From: Merluccius polli
Taxonomy: Eukaryota > Chordata > Actinopteri > Gadiformes > Merlucciidae
Length of the DNA: 64,000 nt
Assembly (NCBI GenBank): GCA_030340625.1
Contig: JAOPHQ010000586.1
Coordinates: 124,001 to 188,000, forward strand
Reading direction: 5' to 3'
Within the stretch, counting starts at the first letter, position 1. The number at the start of each line of letters is the position of its first letter. The position numbers and the translations under genes are program-made. Shown here one piece after another: positions 49,529-60,288 of the stretch. The notes beneath the pieces are model-generated. The model saw only the letters and a list, made by a program, of their open reading frames with translations. It was not told the DNA's origin and did no database searches.

Positions 49529-50234
49529 ATTATGGCCAAGCATGCGCCCTTAAAATAGCGTCTGAATAAGCGCCACTGACTTTAGACGGGTTTTTCCTGG
49601 TCTGTGGCGCAATTGTTTTCTGAAACTGCGAATAGCACCAGGGAACGTTTGCGCCGGGACACGCCTCCTGTTTTCGCTGAACCGCCCCCGGAGCGCAAGT
49701 TCATTCCCTAAGTTAAGGACTTGCGCCGGTTGAGGGAAAATTCCAATGTGCGTCGGGTGCAAAATAGGAATTGCACAAGCGCTAGTGTACAGTCAGTTGC
49801 GCTGAGTGCATGATAGGGCCCTATGGCCATATGGTTAACATTTAAATAATTTATTTAAAATAATAAAAAAGTATTTCACCAAATTGGTGAAATAACTGTT
49901 TAACATAAAAACAAACAGAAGAGCCACTAGATGACAGCCCCACAAACAGTTTAATTTTTTTTTTCTGTCGATCCTCCGTGTGAGTTTGATTATTGAAATC
50001 AAAAGCTAATTTCAATTGATTTAATCATGACCCCCTAGTTAAGATATACGTTTGAGGTTGATGGTGTGTTCAAGCCTAATGGTTTAATGATACGACGCTA
50101 TCTAGCAAGGGTAAATAAGGCTAACCTTTTTACTTACTGTTGGTACAACCTATCCTAAGCATAGTGACTTGGAAGCATTTGTACCTGAAAACTAAAAGCA
50201 TACATACCCTGGCGTAAACTTGTTTGTTCGTAAA

Positions 50235-50481
50235 CCCAGCCGCACACGAAAAAAGTTATATGCCTCCAGGTTTTTGAACACTTTCATTTGATCTGTTGCA
50301 TGAGGTCTGCAGTACAAGGTAATTTACTATGTCTACTGACTCGATAGCGGTCGATAACATTTTTGTGTTTCTTTCTGGTACCTTTCTCGAACCTTTGGTT
50401 CAACACTGTTTACATAAACAGAGTACTGCTGCATGACATTCTCCATTTCACTCCTTCTGGTGTCATGTGACTGCAAACAAC
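50235..50481 (+). repeat. Unclassified dispersed repeat, copy B
   Basis: Collinear with 35041-35358 (same orientation), shorter by about 70 nt. It shares the terminal block GTCATGTGACTGCAAACAAC and several internal blocks. Neither copy has obvious flanking duplications. Confidence 0.85.
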
Positions 50482-52381
50482 TTATAGTCAATGAATAAAA
50501 AAACAGGACTAACATAATCAGGTCTCTATGGCACTGTGTGGCACACACTTATTTTTTTGTATTTTTTTTGTGACAAGGAATCAACTTGCATGCGGCTAAC
50601 AGCTGCTGTTGTTGGACAGTGATTGATTTACTGTTGGTACTTGAAAGAGAACAGGGAAAAGGAGCTGTATGTTTGCTCGACAACAAGGAACTTAAGTACA
50701 AATTTGCCATCTTCTCACAACTGTCACACGTCCACAAAAAGATTTCTCACCTCAAGTAAAATTGTATTATGGAAACCCAAATCAAAACCAAATTAATGAT
50801 GGTGTTGTCTGGCTTTGTTTGGCCTTGTTTTTTTCCCCTCAAAATATATGTGGACATTTTGTTCTTTAATTTGGCTAAAATAAAAAAGGCCTAAAGCTAT
50901 TTCTGATATTAATGAGGACTTTATTTGTTATGTATTAAGGTACTGAATGTAATAACTATCTCTTACATGTTTAATGATTACCATCATTAGTTGTTGATGC
51001 CTCAACATTCTTGTATTCCATTCCATTTCCTGACTAAATTTTAATTTGACAGGCACCAGAGATGTGAAAACAAGACTGACAGTTGCTCTCAGCTTTTCAA
51101 GGCTTACATCAAGTTGCAGACAGTGCAGTCTAGACTGCCTGAAAGCATAACAGAAAATGCATTGTCATTCAGACAACCACAAGATGCAGAGATGATTCAC
51201 TATATGCATCACATTACAATTCCCAATCCATGGGGGATAGTGCTGCTCTATGGCAACACTTGGCTGACAATTTCCAAACTATAGCCAACCTTGGCTATCA
51301 TGTAACACTGGGCACTTTCCTCCTTATCACACATTACCTTCAAAGAAATCTGAGAAACACATGGGTCCATTTTTTATTTTGTAACACCCCAAATGATTTA
51401 AGAATAATTTGGACTGTTAGTTGTCCGTGGCATGTCCTTCACAGAGGAAAAACATTTGATGTATTGTCCGGTCCCAGACAGACGCATGGCTCATTGCTAT
51501 TCCAACCCCACGTTCATCTCAGACACTGGATGCTGATGCAACCACACCTGTATTGAGTCTCAACCCAACAACGGATGAGTGTGGTGTCGGTGCTTTGAGC
51601 AAAGACCGTTAGATATAACTGTAGCAAAGTTGCCAAAACACATTAAAAAACAAAACTACGAAAATAACACCAATTTTGAGTTTATGCATGACTTGCATAC
51701 CACCATACATCAGCAACATAACAGAACAGTGATTATTGATAGTTTAGGAAGCCTGCTAGCAGGATGGGAGCAGTGGCACAATGGAACTTGTTAAGTGTTT
51801 TGAACACTCACTATTGGAATTCTTAATGGTTATTAACCATAAACAGACTTGCTTATGTAACCTTAACGTTTAATACAAGTGTTGCAGATACAATTAAAAC
51901 AAAGTATTAGAATAAAATAAAAACATAACATTATTACACTTCTATTATTATATTATATGCATATATATGCTTTATTGTCAGTATTTAGCACCCGACAAAA
52001 TCACGTTGAGAAGCAGCACAGGTAACAGCTGTTACACATACTGGTTTATATTCCATTTAGCACTGTATAATCGAGGACGCAGGATAAAGAAATGGGCATT
52101 TATCTGAAGGTCTGTCAATGGTACACTTTTTTCTTGGCTGACTGACGAGACGGAGGGAGTAAACGGGAGCATAGGAGAAAGACAGATTACTTTTAAAGGA
52201 ACATAAAAAACCTCCGGGGGACAGCTTTGTGAAGGATTTTCCAAGAGCATTCTAATTTATTGGGTAATTCATAGGTAATACCTCTGCTTATAAATGCATT
52301 GGCATCAGGGAGAGTGTGACTCTTAGACGTTTAATTTGGTTCCAGAGGTTCTGCCGGACTCGAGGTGAAACACCCCCCTCG

Positions 52382-52389
52382 CCCCCCCC

Positions 52390-52476
<87 letters not shown>
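52382..52476. repeat. C25 then (AC)n, 95 bp
   Basis: Twenty-five C (52382-52406) pass into about 70 bp of AC dinucleotides. Confidence 0.98.
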
Positions 52477-52478
<2 letters not shown>

Positions 52479-53464
52479 CAACCCTTCACCTGATAAGAAA
52501 AATAAGAGGAAAAAAAATGTATTCCCACGTCTCTTACGATGGGGACCAGTCACACAATCAAATCATAAAATGCAAACATTCCCACAGATTCCTAAATCTA
52601 AAGACTTATTTTACAAATTTATATTACATATTTAGATTTCCTATTTATAACTGTAACTTCTTCCAGAATGGCATCTAGACAAAAACACAGACAATAGATA
52701 GATGGAGAAAATATGATTTATATTAATTTAAACATCAATAATATTTTGGCAAGAGTTGTTTACATTTTAGTTCCAATAATTCCAGCCATTTGGTCTTAAA
52801 GTTCACTTGGCCAACTGTCTCCTTTTCTTCAAACACATGACAGACACTGTATCATAATTGTCTGATATTCTGCTTGTCAGTCAAATTTTTATTTGAAATG
52901 GCAGGGGAGTCTGGTTCTGAAGCTCACATTTGAGGAAGGAGCCAGAAATACATTGATAGGTTGGTCGGTGACTGGACGTACCCTTATCATGACAGTGACA
53001 AGTGAAAAGCTGTTGGAAATGAGAATGTCTGTCACAGTCCCGATTAGTGAAGGGCAACTGGCAGCTTTCAAGGAAAAAAAGATCACGTTGAGTTTCTCTT
53101 CATCATTCTGTGTGTGTGTGTATGTGTGTGTATGCGTGCCATACCTAAAGAGTAGCTTTTCCATTTACGCATTGAAGGTTGAATATTAAGGTTTTGTCTC
53201 CGATAAGGGAATGTTTATTTCCACTGACCTTGTGGTTTTAATTAGTTACCATGAAGTCGACCCTATAGACCTTTTTAACCATAAATATGCAACAGAAAAA
53301 TATCAGCTGTCCATCATCAAGCAGGTGGAACCACCTCAGTGCTGTTCAGCTCCTGGCCAACATGATTAGGGTGAAGGAGACACAGCTTTGTGTGTAGTGT
53401 AGGTGTTAGGAATGAGTCTTTGGTGCTCAACACACACACACAATAAGCAAGTGAACAGAAGAAG

Positions 53465-53923
53465 ATGGAGGCCCAACGCAAATTAAAGGTTCATTCAAGG
53501 GGCAAGATGGCTGCAGGTGGGGTCACAGCTCTCCTGACATATGTGCTTTTAAAGAACTTTTTAAAGCCTTTTAACAATAACATTGACCTGATCCAATCCA
53601 GCCACACTACAAACACTGAATATGGGAAACATGCTCTGGCCATTTCATTAATTTATCCATCCCTCTACAAACGGATTAAGAAACGAGAAAAGCCACCAAC
53701 TCCTCTCCAACAAAGCAATTCTCTCATCATTGTTATCTGCCTGCTTCTATCCGGGGATATACATCCATGCCCTGGTCCACACCACGCTAAGAGCATGCCA
53801 TCAGAAACTGAACTCCTACCTGTGGACATACATCCACGTCCTGCTCCATACCACGCGGGATCAGACACAACACACCACACGGAGGTGGCCCAGCGGGACG
53901 TGAGCTACTTGCTGTCCTTCTAA
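53465..53923 (+). pseudogene. LINE N-terminal ORF with 2A-like motif, truncated
   Basis: ATG at 53465 opens a 152-codon frame. Residues 80-96 form a hydrophobic stretch (SLIIVICLLLSGD) leading into GDIHPCPGPHHA. This resembles the GDIHPNPGP motif seen at this place in L2/CR1-clade LINEs and the 2A-like consensus ending NPGP, except that Asn is replaced by Cys. A second version, VDIHPRPAPYHAGSD, follows 23 codons later in frame. The frame stops at 53923 because one copy of a 104-bp tandem duplication has lost a base relative to the other. The upstream part has no recognisable domain. Confidence 0.7.
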
Positions 53924-54029
53924 CTGTGGACATACATCCAAGTCCTGCTCCATACCACGCGGGATCAAACGCAACACGCCACAAGGAGGTGGCCCAGCGG
54001 GACGGTGAGCTACTTGCTGTCTGCACCGG
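53822..54029 (+). repeat. 104-bp tandem duplication carrying the 2A-like motif
   Basis: The unit starting GTGGACATACATCCACGTCC at 53822 is repeated from 53926 (GTGGACATACATCCAAGTCC), with both units containing CCATACCACGCGGGATCA and GGTGGCCCAGCGGGAC. A third, older relative starts near 53753 (GGGGATATACATCCATGCCC), 69 bp (23 codons) before the first unit. The first unit lacks one G after GCGGGAC, which shifts the frame. Confidence 0.92.
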
Positions 54030-55477
54030 GTCAGAGTCTGAGGCTTACGGGGCTGGTGGGTCGCACGATGTCCCTGGAGCGTGTCCTCCCGTTGGACATC
54101 TGGGCCGCGGGCTGGTGAGGTCCCATGGTGAGAGGAATGTTTTCTCTATTGGATCCAAAACTTCACAAACTTTACTGTCCACTGCTAATAACAGTAACAG
54201 TAAATCAAAGAACCGGACTGTTGCCACAGTTACACATGTAAACAAACTGCTCAACCCCGGAATTGTAAAAAACAGGAAGTGGGCGGTCTTTCGAACTGTC
54301 AACCACTCACGCACAATCTGGGACCCTAAAGCAAAGCCAAAAGGACTACTAGGTGGTCACCTGAACATCCGAAGTCTCATCTCTAAAAGTGATCAAATAC
54401 AACACCTTTTATTGGACTCCAATTTAGACTTTTTATGCCTCTCTGAAACGTGGCTGAACAAAAACGCCCCTTCTGCTGCTGTGAATGTATATGGTTTTAA
54501 CCATCTCTCTGAGAGACAGAGAGAGATCAAAAGGAGGTGGAGTTATGGTTTATGTTAAAAATTATTTTCAATGTAATGAAATCAAGTGGTCAAACTGTAA
54601 TGACCTAGAATGTATTGGGTTGAATATCACCTTGTCATTTACTGTAATTGTTTCTATCAGAAGCTGGAAATACTATTAAAAGAATGTAATTTTAACAAAG
54701 AAATTATTATCATGGGAGACTTCAACATCAACTAGGAGGATAATTCATCCAGAAAGACTCAAACGTATAACAGATACATTTGACCTGTCTCAAATGATCA
54801 ATGGGCCAACAAGGATAACTAATTCAACTAAGACTCAGATTGATCTAATTTTTACTAATAGACCGGAGAGAATTTTTAAATCGTTCAACATAACAGATTT
54901 ATCTGACCACAATCTGACTTTAATGGCCAGAAAACTAACAAAGAAGCGCTTCCACCCATACCTCACAGAAAATGAATTTATTGGAATTCCAAGAGGTAAA
55001 CAGGAGAGTTTTAAGAATACGGTGCAACAAATTGAATGGGACAATGTAATTAGAGGAATAAACAGTGAGGAAGACACCCAAATATTCACAAAAACCCTTG
55101 AAAAAACTATTAAGAAATTTAGTATCAAAATCAAGCACAAACCCAATAAAACTCAAATCCCTTGGATGAACTCAAATATAATTCAATTAATGAAGGAAAG
55201 AGACAATGTCTTAAAAAACGCACTTAAAACCAAGTCAACTCATGACAGAAGTCATTTTGCAATGCTAAGGAACAAAGTAGTAAAACAATTACGTAAAGCA
55301 AAAGCAGATTTCTTTCTGACCATATTAGAACATTGTAAGGGTAATCCTAAATTAATATGTAATCACCTAAAAAAGCTTACAGGACAGCATCCTAAAGAAA
55401 GAAAAATGTTTGAGCTTAAAATCGATGGAAAGTACACAAATAACCCTTTTGAAGTGGCAAATGCTTTTAATCACTAA
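53926..55477 (+). pseudogene. LINE endonuclease (EEP) region, broken
   Basis: Recognisable motifs in order: GLLGGHLNIRSL (about 54340-54375), LDFLCLSETWL (about 54427-54459, catalytic Glu), then after a frameshift near 54500 KGGGVMVYVKNYF. A small deletion follows near 54660. Next is IIIMGDFNIN (about 54705-54734, catalytic Asp/Asn), which runs straight into a TAG where Trp is usual. The closing motif is DLSDHNLTL (about 54897-54923, catalytic Asp-His). A Lys-rich linker to 55477 follows (IPWMNSNIIQLMKERDN, RNKVVKQLRKAKADFF). In an active element this domain nicks the target DNA. It is disrupted by at least one frameshift, one deletion and one stop. Confidence 0.85.
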
Positions 55478-55517
55478 ATTGTTTTTTCACCGAAAAAATT
55501 AAGACTCTGATGGACAG

Positions 55518-56650
55518 AGGTGGGTAGCAGCTGTCTTTCTTGATCTCAAAAAGGCATTTGATACAGTAAATCATAAAGTCCTAGTCTCAAAATTATCTGC
55601 TTTCAACTTCTCCCCAGATACACCTAACTGGATACAATCGTATTTAGGAATGAGACAACAGCAGGTCAGAATTCAAAATCATCAATCAACTACCCTTGAT
55701 TTATCAACTGGAGTCCCACAAGGTTCCATCTTGGGCCCAATACTGTTCAGCCTATATATAAATGGTTTGCCATCAGTGTGTCCCAACACCTACCTGCAAA
55801 TGCATGCAGATGACACAGTCATTTATGTGCATGGCAACAGTAGCACACAAGCTGCTAGTAAGTTAACACAGTCCCTGGGTCATGTAGCTGCATGGCTGGA
55901 ACAGTGTTGTCTACAACTCAACGTGTCCAAAAGAGTATGCATGTTTTTTAGTAAATCCAAGACTCACACAATACCACCAGATTTGTACATATCAGGGGAG
56001 AAGTTGCAGGTGGTAACAGAATAGAAATACCTTGGCATTATAATAGATTCCAGGCTCTCATTCAAGTCCCAGGTGAAAAGGGTCTGTGATAGAGTGAAAT
56101 TCAGCCTCTCAAATTTTAGAAGCATCAGATGCCAATTATCACCCGAAGCAGCTAAAATGTATATGCACTCTATGATATTGTCACAAATTATGTATTGTTT
56201 CACAACATGGTCACATGCAGGTATTTCTCAGCTAAAACCACTACAGTCTCTGTACAAACAGGTCATCAAAACACTGGACAAAATACCAAACTGCTCCCAC
56301 TGCCCAATCTTAAACAAATACAACATGCTCAGCTGGGATAACATGATAAAATATGCAAATATGTGTTTAATGTACAAAGTCATCAACAATCTGACAACCC
56401 CTCCACTCAAAAAACTGGTACAAGTTCGAACAAGTTCGAACATCTGCATACCACTCAACAAGAGGTTCAGCAAGAGGGGACTGCATCATCCCACTCAGGA
56501 AAAGTCAGTTTGGTAAATCCACATTCTCACACAAAGCAGCACAAGAATGGAACACCATTCCAGCTCACATTAGGGAATTGGACTCACATCCGTCTTTTGA
56601 ATTCCACCTGAAAAAATGGTTCATACACAATCAGATGTGTGACCATTAAC
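55518..56650 (+). pseudogene. LINE reverse transcriptase, N-terminal part deleted
   Basis: Starts abruptly at VAAVFLDLKKAFDTVNHKVL (about 55525-55580; motif A, catalytic Asp). The fingers region expected between the linker and motif A is missing, showing a deletion around 55478-55520. Then GVPQGSILGPILFSLYING (about 55710-55768) and QMHADDTVIYVHG (about 55797-55836) follow. The usual (Y/F)ADD catalytic box reads HADD (55803-55814). After a TAG at 56022-56024, KYLGIIIDSRLSFKSQV (from about 56027) and KTLDKIPNCSHCPIL (56268-56312) complete the C-terminal region. The product would copy LINE RNA at the nicked target. Confidence 0.87.
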
Positions 56651-56726
56651 ATTTAGGCTCAGTGATTATATCACACTTAGTGCGTGACTTCCCTTGTTGC
56701 CACCTGCTTCCATTTTGCCACCTTGC

Positions 56727-56727
56727 T

Positions 56728-56773
<46 letters not shown>
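56727..56773. repeat. (TG)n then G32
   Basis: Thirty-two uninterrupted G (56742-56773) after a short TG array, the longest G run in the window, inside the LINE 3' untranslated region. Confidence 0.98.
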
Positions 56774-56774
<1 letters not shown>

Positions 56775-57050
56775 AGAGAGAGTGTGAGTGTGTGTCTTTG
56801 TCTTAACTAATCACTTGTGTGATGTTCAACTATTGTATATTAATCCATTGTCTTCATTGTGATAATTCTGTTTTCTATTTTAACATTGTACATGTATTGT
56901 AGTTTACTTTTAGGTTGACTTAGAACATCTGTCCAGGGACAACAGATGGAAAATAGCCTTCTGGCTAACTCTGGTGCATTTACTGGAATGTTTAATTAAT
57001 GTACACTGTCCCTGTTAAAATAAACCAATAAATAAAATAAATAAATAAAT

Positions 57051-58608
57051 GTGACCCCCCCCCCTTAGTTTCCTCATGCTAGTAGCCCCTCTGTGTGTGT
57101 TATCTCTCAGCACGTTCACAGGCCATGAGCAGAGAACCGTTGGAACAGCAGTACCAGCAGGACCTGTAAATAAATAAAACAGGTAGAGACTATGGCTAGG
57201 TCCTTGGGGGTGGGGGGGGGGGGCGATAGAGAACAGAAGAACCAAAGCCTGCACTATGAAGGGAAACGGGAGCCCAATAATAAGCAGTTTCCTTAACAGA
57301 GAATCCTCAGTTTCATTTGTATTCTATTAACATTCATGTGTTGATTAATTTTAGCAGTGTGCCATCACGCATACAAAGCCCTAACCACACATCACAAAAT
57401 TAGTTTGGAGAACAATTTGTCAGTCCCAGGGTGAGTTGTACTATATCCTTACTCATGATCTGCATACGATTAGAATAGAATGGAATTCATTAAAATCAAT
57501 GAAATCTTGAACCATACTTTGATACGACTTATCCAATTGAGGTAACTTGTAATCTGATTTGATATAAATAATATAATAATATTAGTCATTCATTGTAGTC
57601 AAAAAATGATTAATAATCTGTACAAGCTGCTGCCATGGGCCATTAATAAAGTGTATTACCTGCTACCATGTGCTCGACTTTCAATTGAAAGCTATTATTA
57701 TTTTTAATATAATGAATACAGATTCTACTCTGCTCCCAACATTTGTGATGTCGAAGTGCCCTTTCTGAGGGACCCAACAGGGTTCACTAACCCTTTAAGG
57801 CCAATAGAGGAACTAGTCTCCTCTGTCTAAGGCTCCCAAAACTGCCACCATGAGTGGCATGCAGTGGCAGGCTTTGTGACATTTTTTTGGAAGACAATAG
57901 TAAACATCCAAGGTCTGAAGGGGCCAAATGGAGGGGCCAAATGATAGGGCCTTTGTGATACAATGGCAGACGACAAGAAGCTGTGTGAATGTTTGTCTGA
58001 CAAGGGCAGTGTCTATCACACTTGTGGTGTCATGGTGTCACACTCCACCAAGATTGGCTGTTCTTCTGAGAGCTGCCAATAAAACTGCCTGTGTGACCCC
58101 GAATCGCAAGTCTGACATACCAGGCAGCCCGTTTGCCTGCAGTGTATCGCAGCGAAAACATGGATAAGTAGTCTCAAACTCAGTACCAAGAGCTGTATGT
58201 TAAGTTTGCCATTTTTTGGTCGACTGTTTCCCCATGCCATGTCTTTACACCAGGGCTACAGCCGGTTCTGGCACACAGAATTGAATTGAGGCTTACGATG
58301 GGGTGTATTTCAGGGCATTGGCTGGGGCTGAGTTAGGTTAGAGCATCAACTTGCACACCTAGTACAAAGAGTTCTTTGGATGAGATGGTCACTGATGTAA
58401 CCCATCTAGAATTAATCCTCGCACTGCAGAAACCTGAAAGTTTTGTCTCACCCTCTGGTGTGTTGATACCCCTTCAAAAGGGTCATTGAGCATAGAGATA
58501 AAAAGCATTGGGATGATCAGCATTTCTGCTGTAGTGTGATCTGCTGGAGCACCAGATTTTTTAATGCGAGTGCTGGGATGCATGTTTGACAGGGCTATGG
58601 TCAGCCAA
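57051..58608. other. Intergenic stretch, no gene
   Basis: Short poly(C/G) runs lie at 57055-57064 and near 57209-57222. A local tandem GGGGCCAAAT(G) occurs near 57919-57945. Frames up to 79 codons have no domain. Confidence 0.5.
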
Positions 58609-58611
58609 CGC

Positions 58612-58990
58612 TCATACCATAGACTGCAGAAAATATGGACGTAGCATCTGTGATGTCACCCATTGTTTAACACCCAACCATTTTGAGGGTGTAGATTTGT
58701 AGATTGTAGATTTGCCTTCCATGAAACATCGCCTTTTTTTTTTTTTTTGCAACCAGCAGTGGAAACGATCCATATTTGGCACATTGATATTTGGGACTTG
58801 AATGGCTGTACTAGTCTACGGCCAAAACACATTCAATGCTTAATAACTTTTTAGTGAAATAGAATTGTCAACTAAATAAATAATATGAAGTTAAACTAGC
58901 CACTGAGATCCTATCCAAACAAAGAAAAAAGATATGTCTTTGTTTAACTGGAATTAAATCACATTTCTTCCCGTTGACTTAGAATGGTGA
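58612..58990. mobile_element. Fish interspersed repeat fragment (CATAGACTG-type)
   Basis: The start CCATAGACTGCAGAAAATATGG is followed by GACGTAGCATCTGTGATGTC and ACCCATTG. Then come a T-rich stretch with GCAACCAGCAGTGG and a closing part near 58990. This is the recognisable beginning of a widespread fish repeat (CATAGACTGTATAAA...GACGTCACCCATTGG). Its class and the exact end are not determined here. Confidence 0.55.
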
Positions 58991-59956
58991 CGGGTCTTTT
59001 GGCATCCACTTACCGCAGTCATGGCTGCCGTTTGGCTCATACCTGTGCCTTCAGTAGTGCCATTTAGAAGCATGTCCCTGCTCGATTCCATCTTGATGGG
59101 CTGAGGCTCAGAAGGTGCCCCAGCAGAGACAAACTGCTCCACCCTTCTGGTACGTTGAATGTGCTCCTCTTAAGATGGCAGCTTCTGCTCTGCAAGCTTC
59201 CTGATAAGTTAATTTACAATTTCTATCAGGGGGGGGGGGGGGGTCTATGATCGTGTGAATATATTTGTGTATCGGTCGTTTAAGGAAAACAAAGACCTAT
59301 ATCTTCATCTTTGTTATACAGTAGTGATGCGTTTTATGCTGCTGATGTACTTCACATCACACATTTCTTTGTCTGATTTCTGAAGTGCTATGGCATTTCC
59401 TGAGAAAGCTCAGTTAGAATAGAATACAGCATTTGCTGAAACTATTCAAGCTTCTTTTTTGTGCTAATCTCCTACTCTTAGCATCTCCATATCCGGCATT
59501 CAAACCTACACCAAAGCATTTGTAGATTAAACACACTTCCTAAAGTATCACAGGCATGTATGACAATACCTGGACTGACAAACAAACAAAACGGAAAAAT
59601 AGGCAGTACCCATTTTAAAGTGGAAAAGAACTTGCTTGTTTTGTGTTTGTTTGTTTGTGATATTTGTTGACATCATTATATTTCAAACACTCTCACATCC
59701 TTGGCTCCAGAATATACCCTACCAGTATTGGCTAGAAACAAACAAACAAAAGGTAACAATTTGAATTGGAGTAAAAACAAAAGATAACCCAGACTTTTAA
59801 CAAAAGATCCCATTGTACCAATGCATAGCTGTGTGCTATGTTGCAACTTGCATCCCAAAACTCAGAAAGCATTGCCATGGATGAGAGGCCTTGGAACCCC
59901 CTGAGGGGTAAAAACAACACAGTAATGATTAGGGTTTAATTAATGCAGTTTCATTT

Positions 59957-60013
59957 GAGATTAATTAATAGCACACATTAAACTAACCGTTTAATGTGCT
60001 ATTAATTAATCTC
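59957..60013. repeat. 25-27-bp near-perfect hairpin
   Basis: Arm 59957-59983 (GAGATTAATTAATAGCACAC...) and arm 59989-60013 pair throughout except for a 2-nt AC bulge in the left arm. The loop is TAACC. Confidence 0.95.
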
Positions 60014-60288
60014 GATAATAAACGATAACTTGGTATAATATGAACTTTGGAGACACTAAGATACTATTAGAATGATAGTCTAATCCTCAGGCTAGCAGCT
60101 GCATCACAGCATCAGCTAGGATGTTGCATGCAGGCCTTTATCATTTATTTAACATATTAATTTAAACGCAATGACTTTGTGTTTGACATGGTGTTTTGTG
60201 GAAGAGTCTATTCCGGGAACTTGCTTAATAATACATTCACCTCATCCATGTTTTCCTTCCTCTTTGCGTTTCTTATACGTCTCCCAGC

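Larger units (their letters stand above)
48286..49823. mobile_element. Inner DNA transposon, PIF/Harbinger-like (tentative)
   Basis: The left part CCCTATTTTGCCGGTCTG is followed by GCGCAAG-type words, and the right part TTGCGCTGAGTGCATGATAGGGCCC gives imperfect inverted ends. The stretch GGTCTGAAGTAGCTACATTA through CAATAAACCAATCAGAGCGTC (48420-48485) closely resembles a fish DNA transposon I associate with PIF/Harbinger. That class assignment is from memory of the repeat and not proven here. No transposase frame survives. It hosts the 48801-48992 and 49334-49528 insertions. Confidence 0.5.
48065..50037. mobile_element. hAT-type element hosting a stack of nested insertions
   Basis: It starts TAGGGGTGTCACGATTC and ends ATCATGACCCCCTA. 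The flanking octamers ATTAAGAT (48057-48064) and GTTAAGAT (50038-50045) agree at 7 of 8. Subterminal parts mirror each other (CATCTAGTGGCTTTTTTTG on the left, GAGCCACTAGATGACAG on the right). Removing the inner insertions would leave a MITE of about 0.45 kb, the size of known fish MITEs with these ends. Confidence 0.85.
50038..53459. other. Intergenic stretch with one dispersed repeat and C/CA tract
   Basis: Contains copy B of the unclassified repeat (50235-50481) and a C25-(CA)n tract (52382-52476) that creates long spurious frames on both strands. From 51060 to 51800 two frames (108 and 71 codons) have no domain. Frames at 52889-53189 are also unrecognised. Confidence 0.5.
53460..57050 (+). 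mobile_element. L2/CR1-type LINE, near full length, inactive
   Basis: Order on the + strand: an N-terminal open frame with hydrophobic and 2A-like motifs (53465-54020), an apurinic-like endonuclease (about 54345-54930), a basic linker (54930-55477), a reverse transcriptase (about 55520-56060), and a C-terminal region to about 56650. A 3' untranslated region ends in TAAAATAAACCAATAAATAAAATAAATAAA (57015-57050). The tail, with TCTGTCCAGGGAC...CTGTCCCTGTTAAAATAAAC, is typical of fish L2-like elements. There is a (TG)n-G32 tract in the 3' part (56727-56773). Multiple stops, frameshifts and deletions show it is dead. The 5' border is uncertain. Confidence 0.85.

Noticed and set aside
51230..51556. 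108-codon open frame as a possible host gene
   Set aside because: No motif, no splice context and no codon pattern that I can defend.
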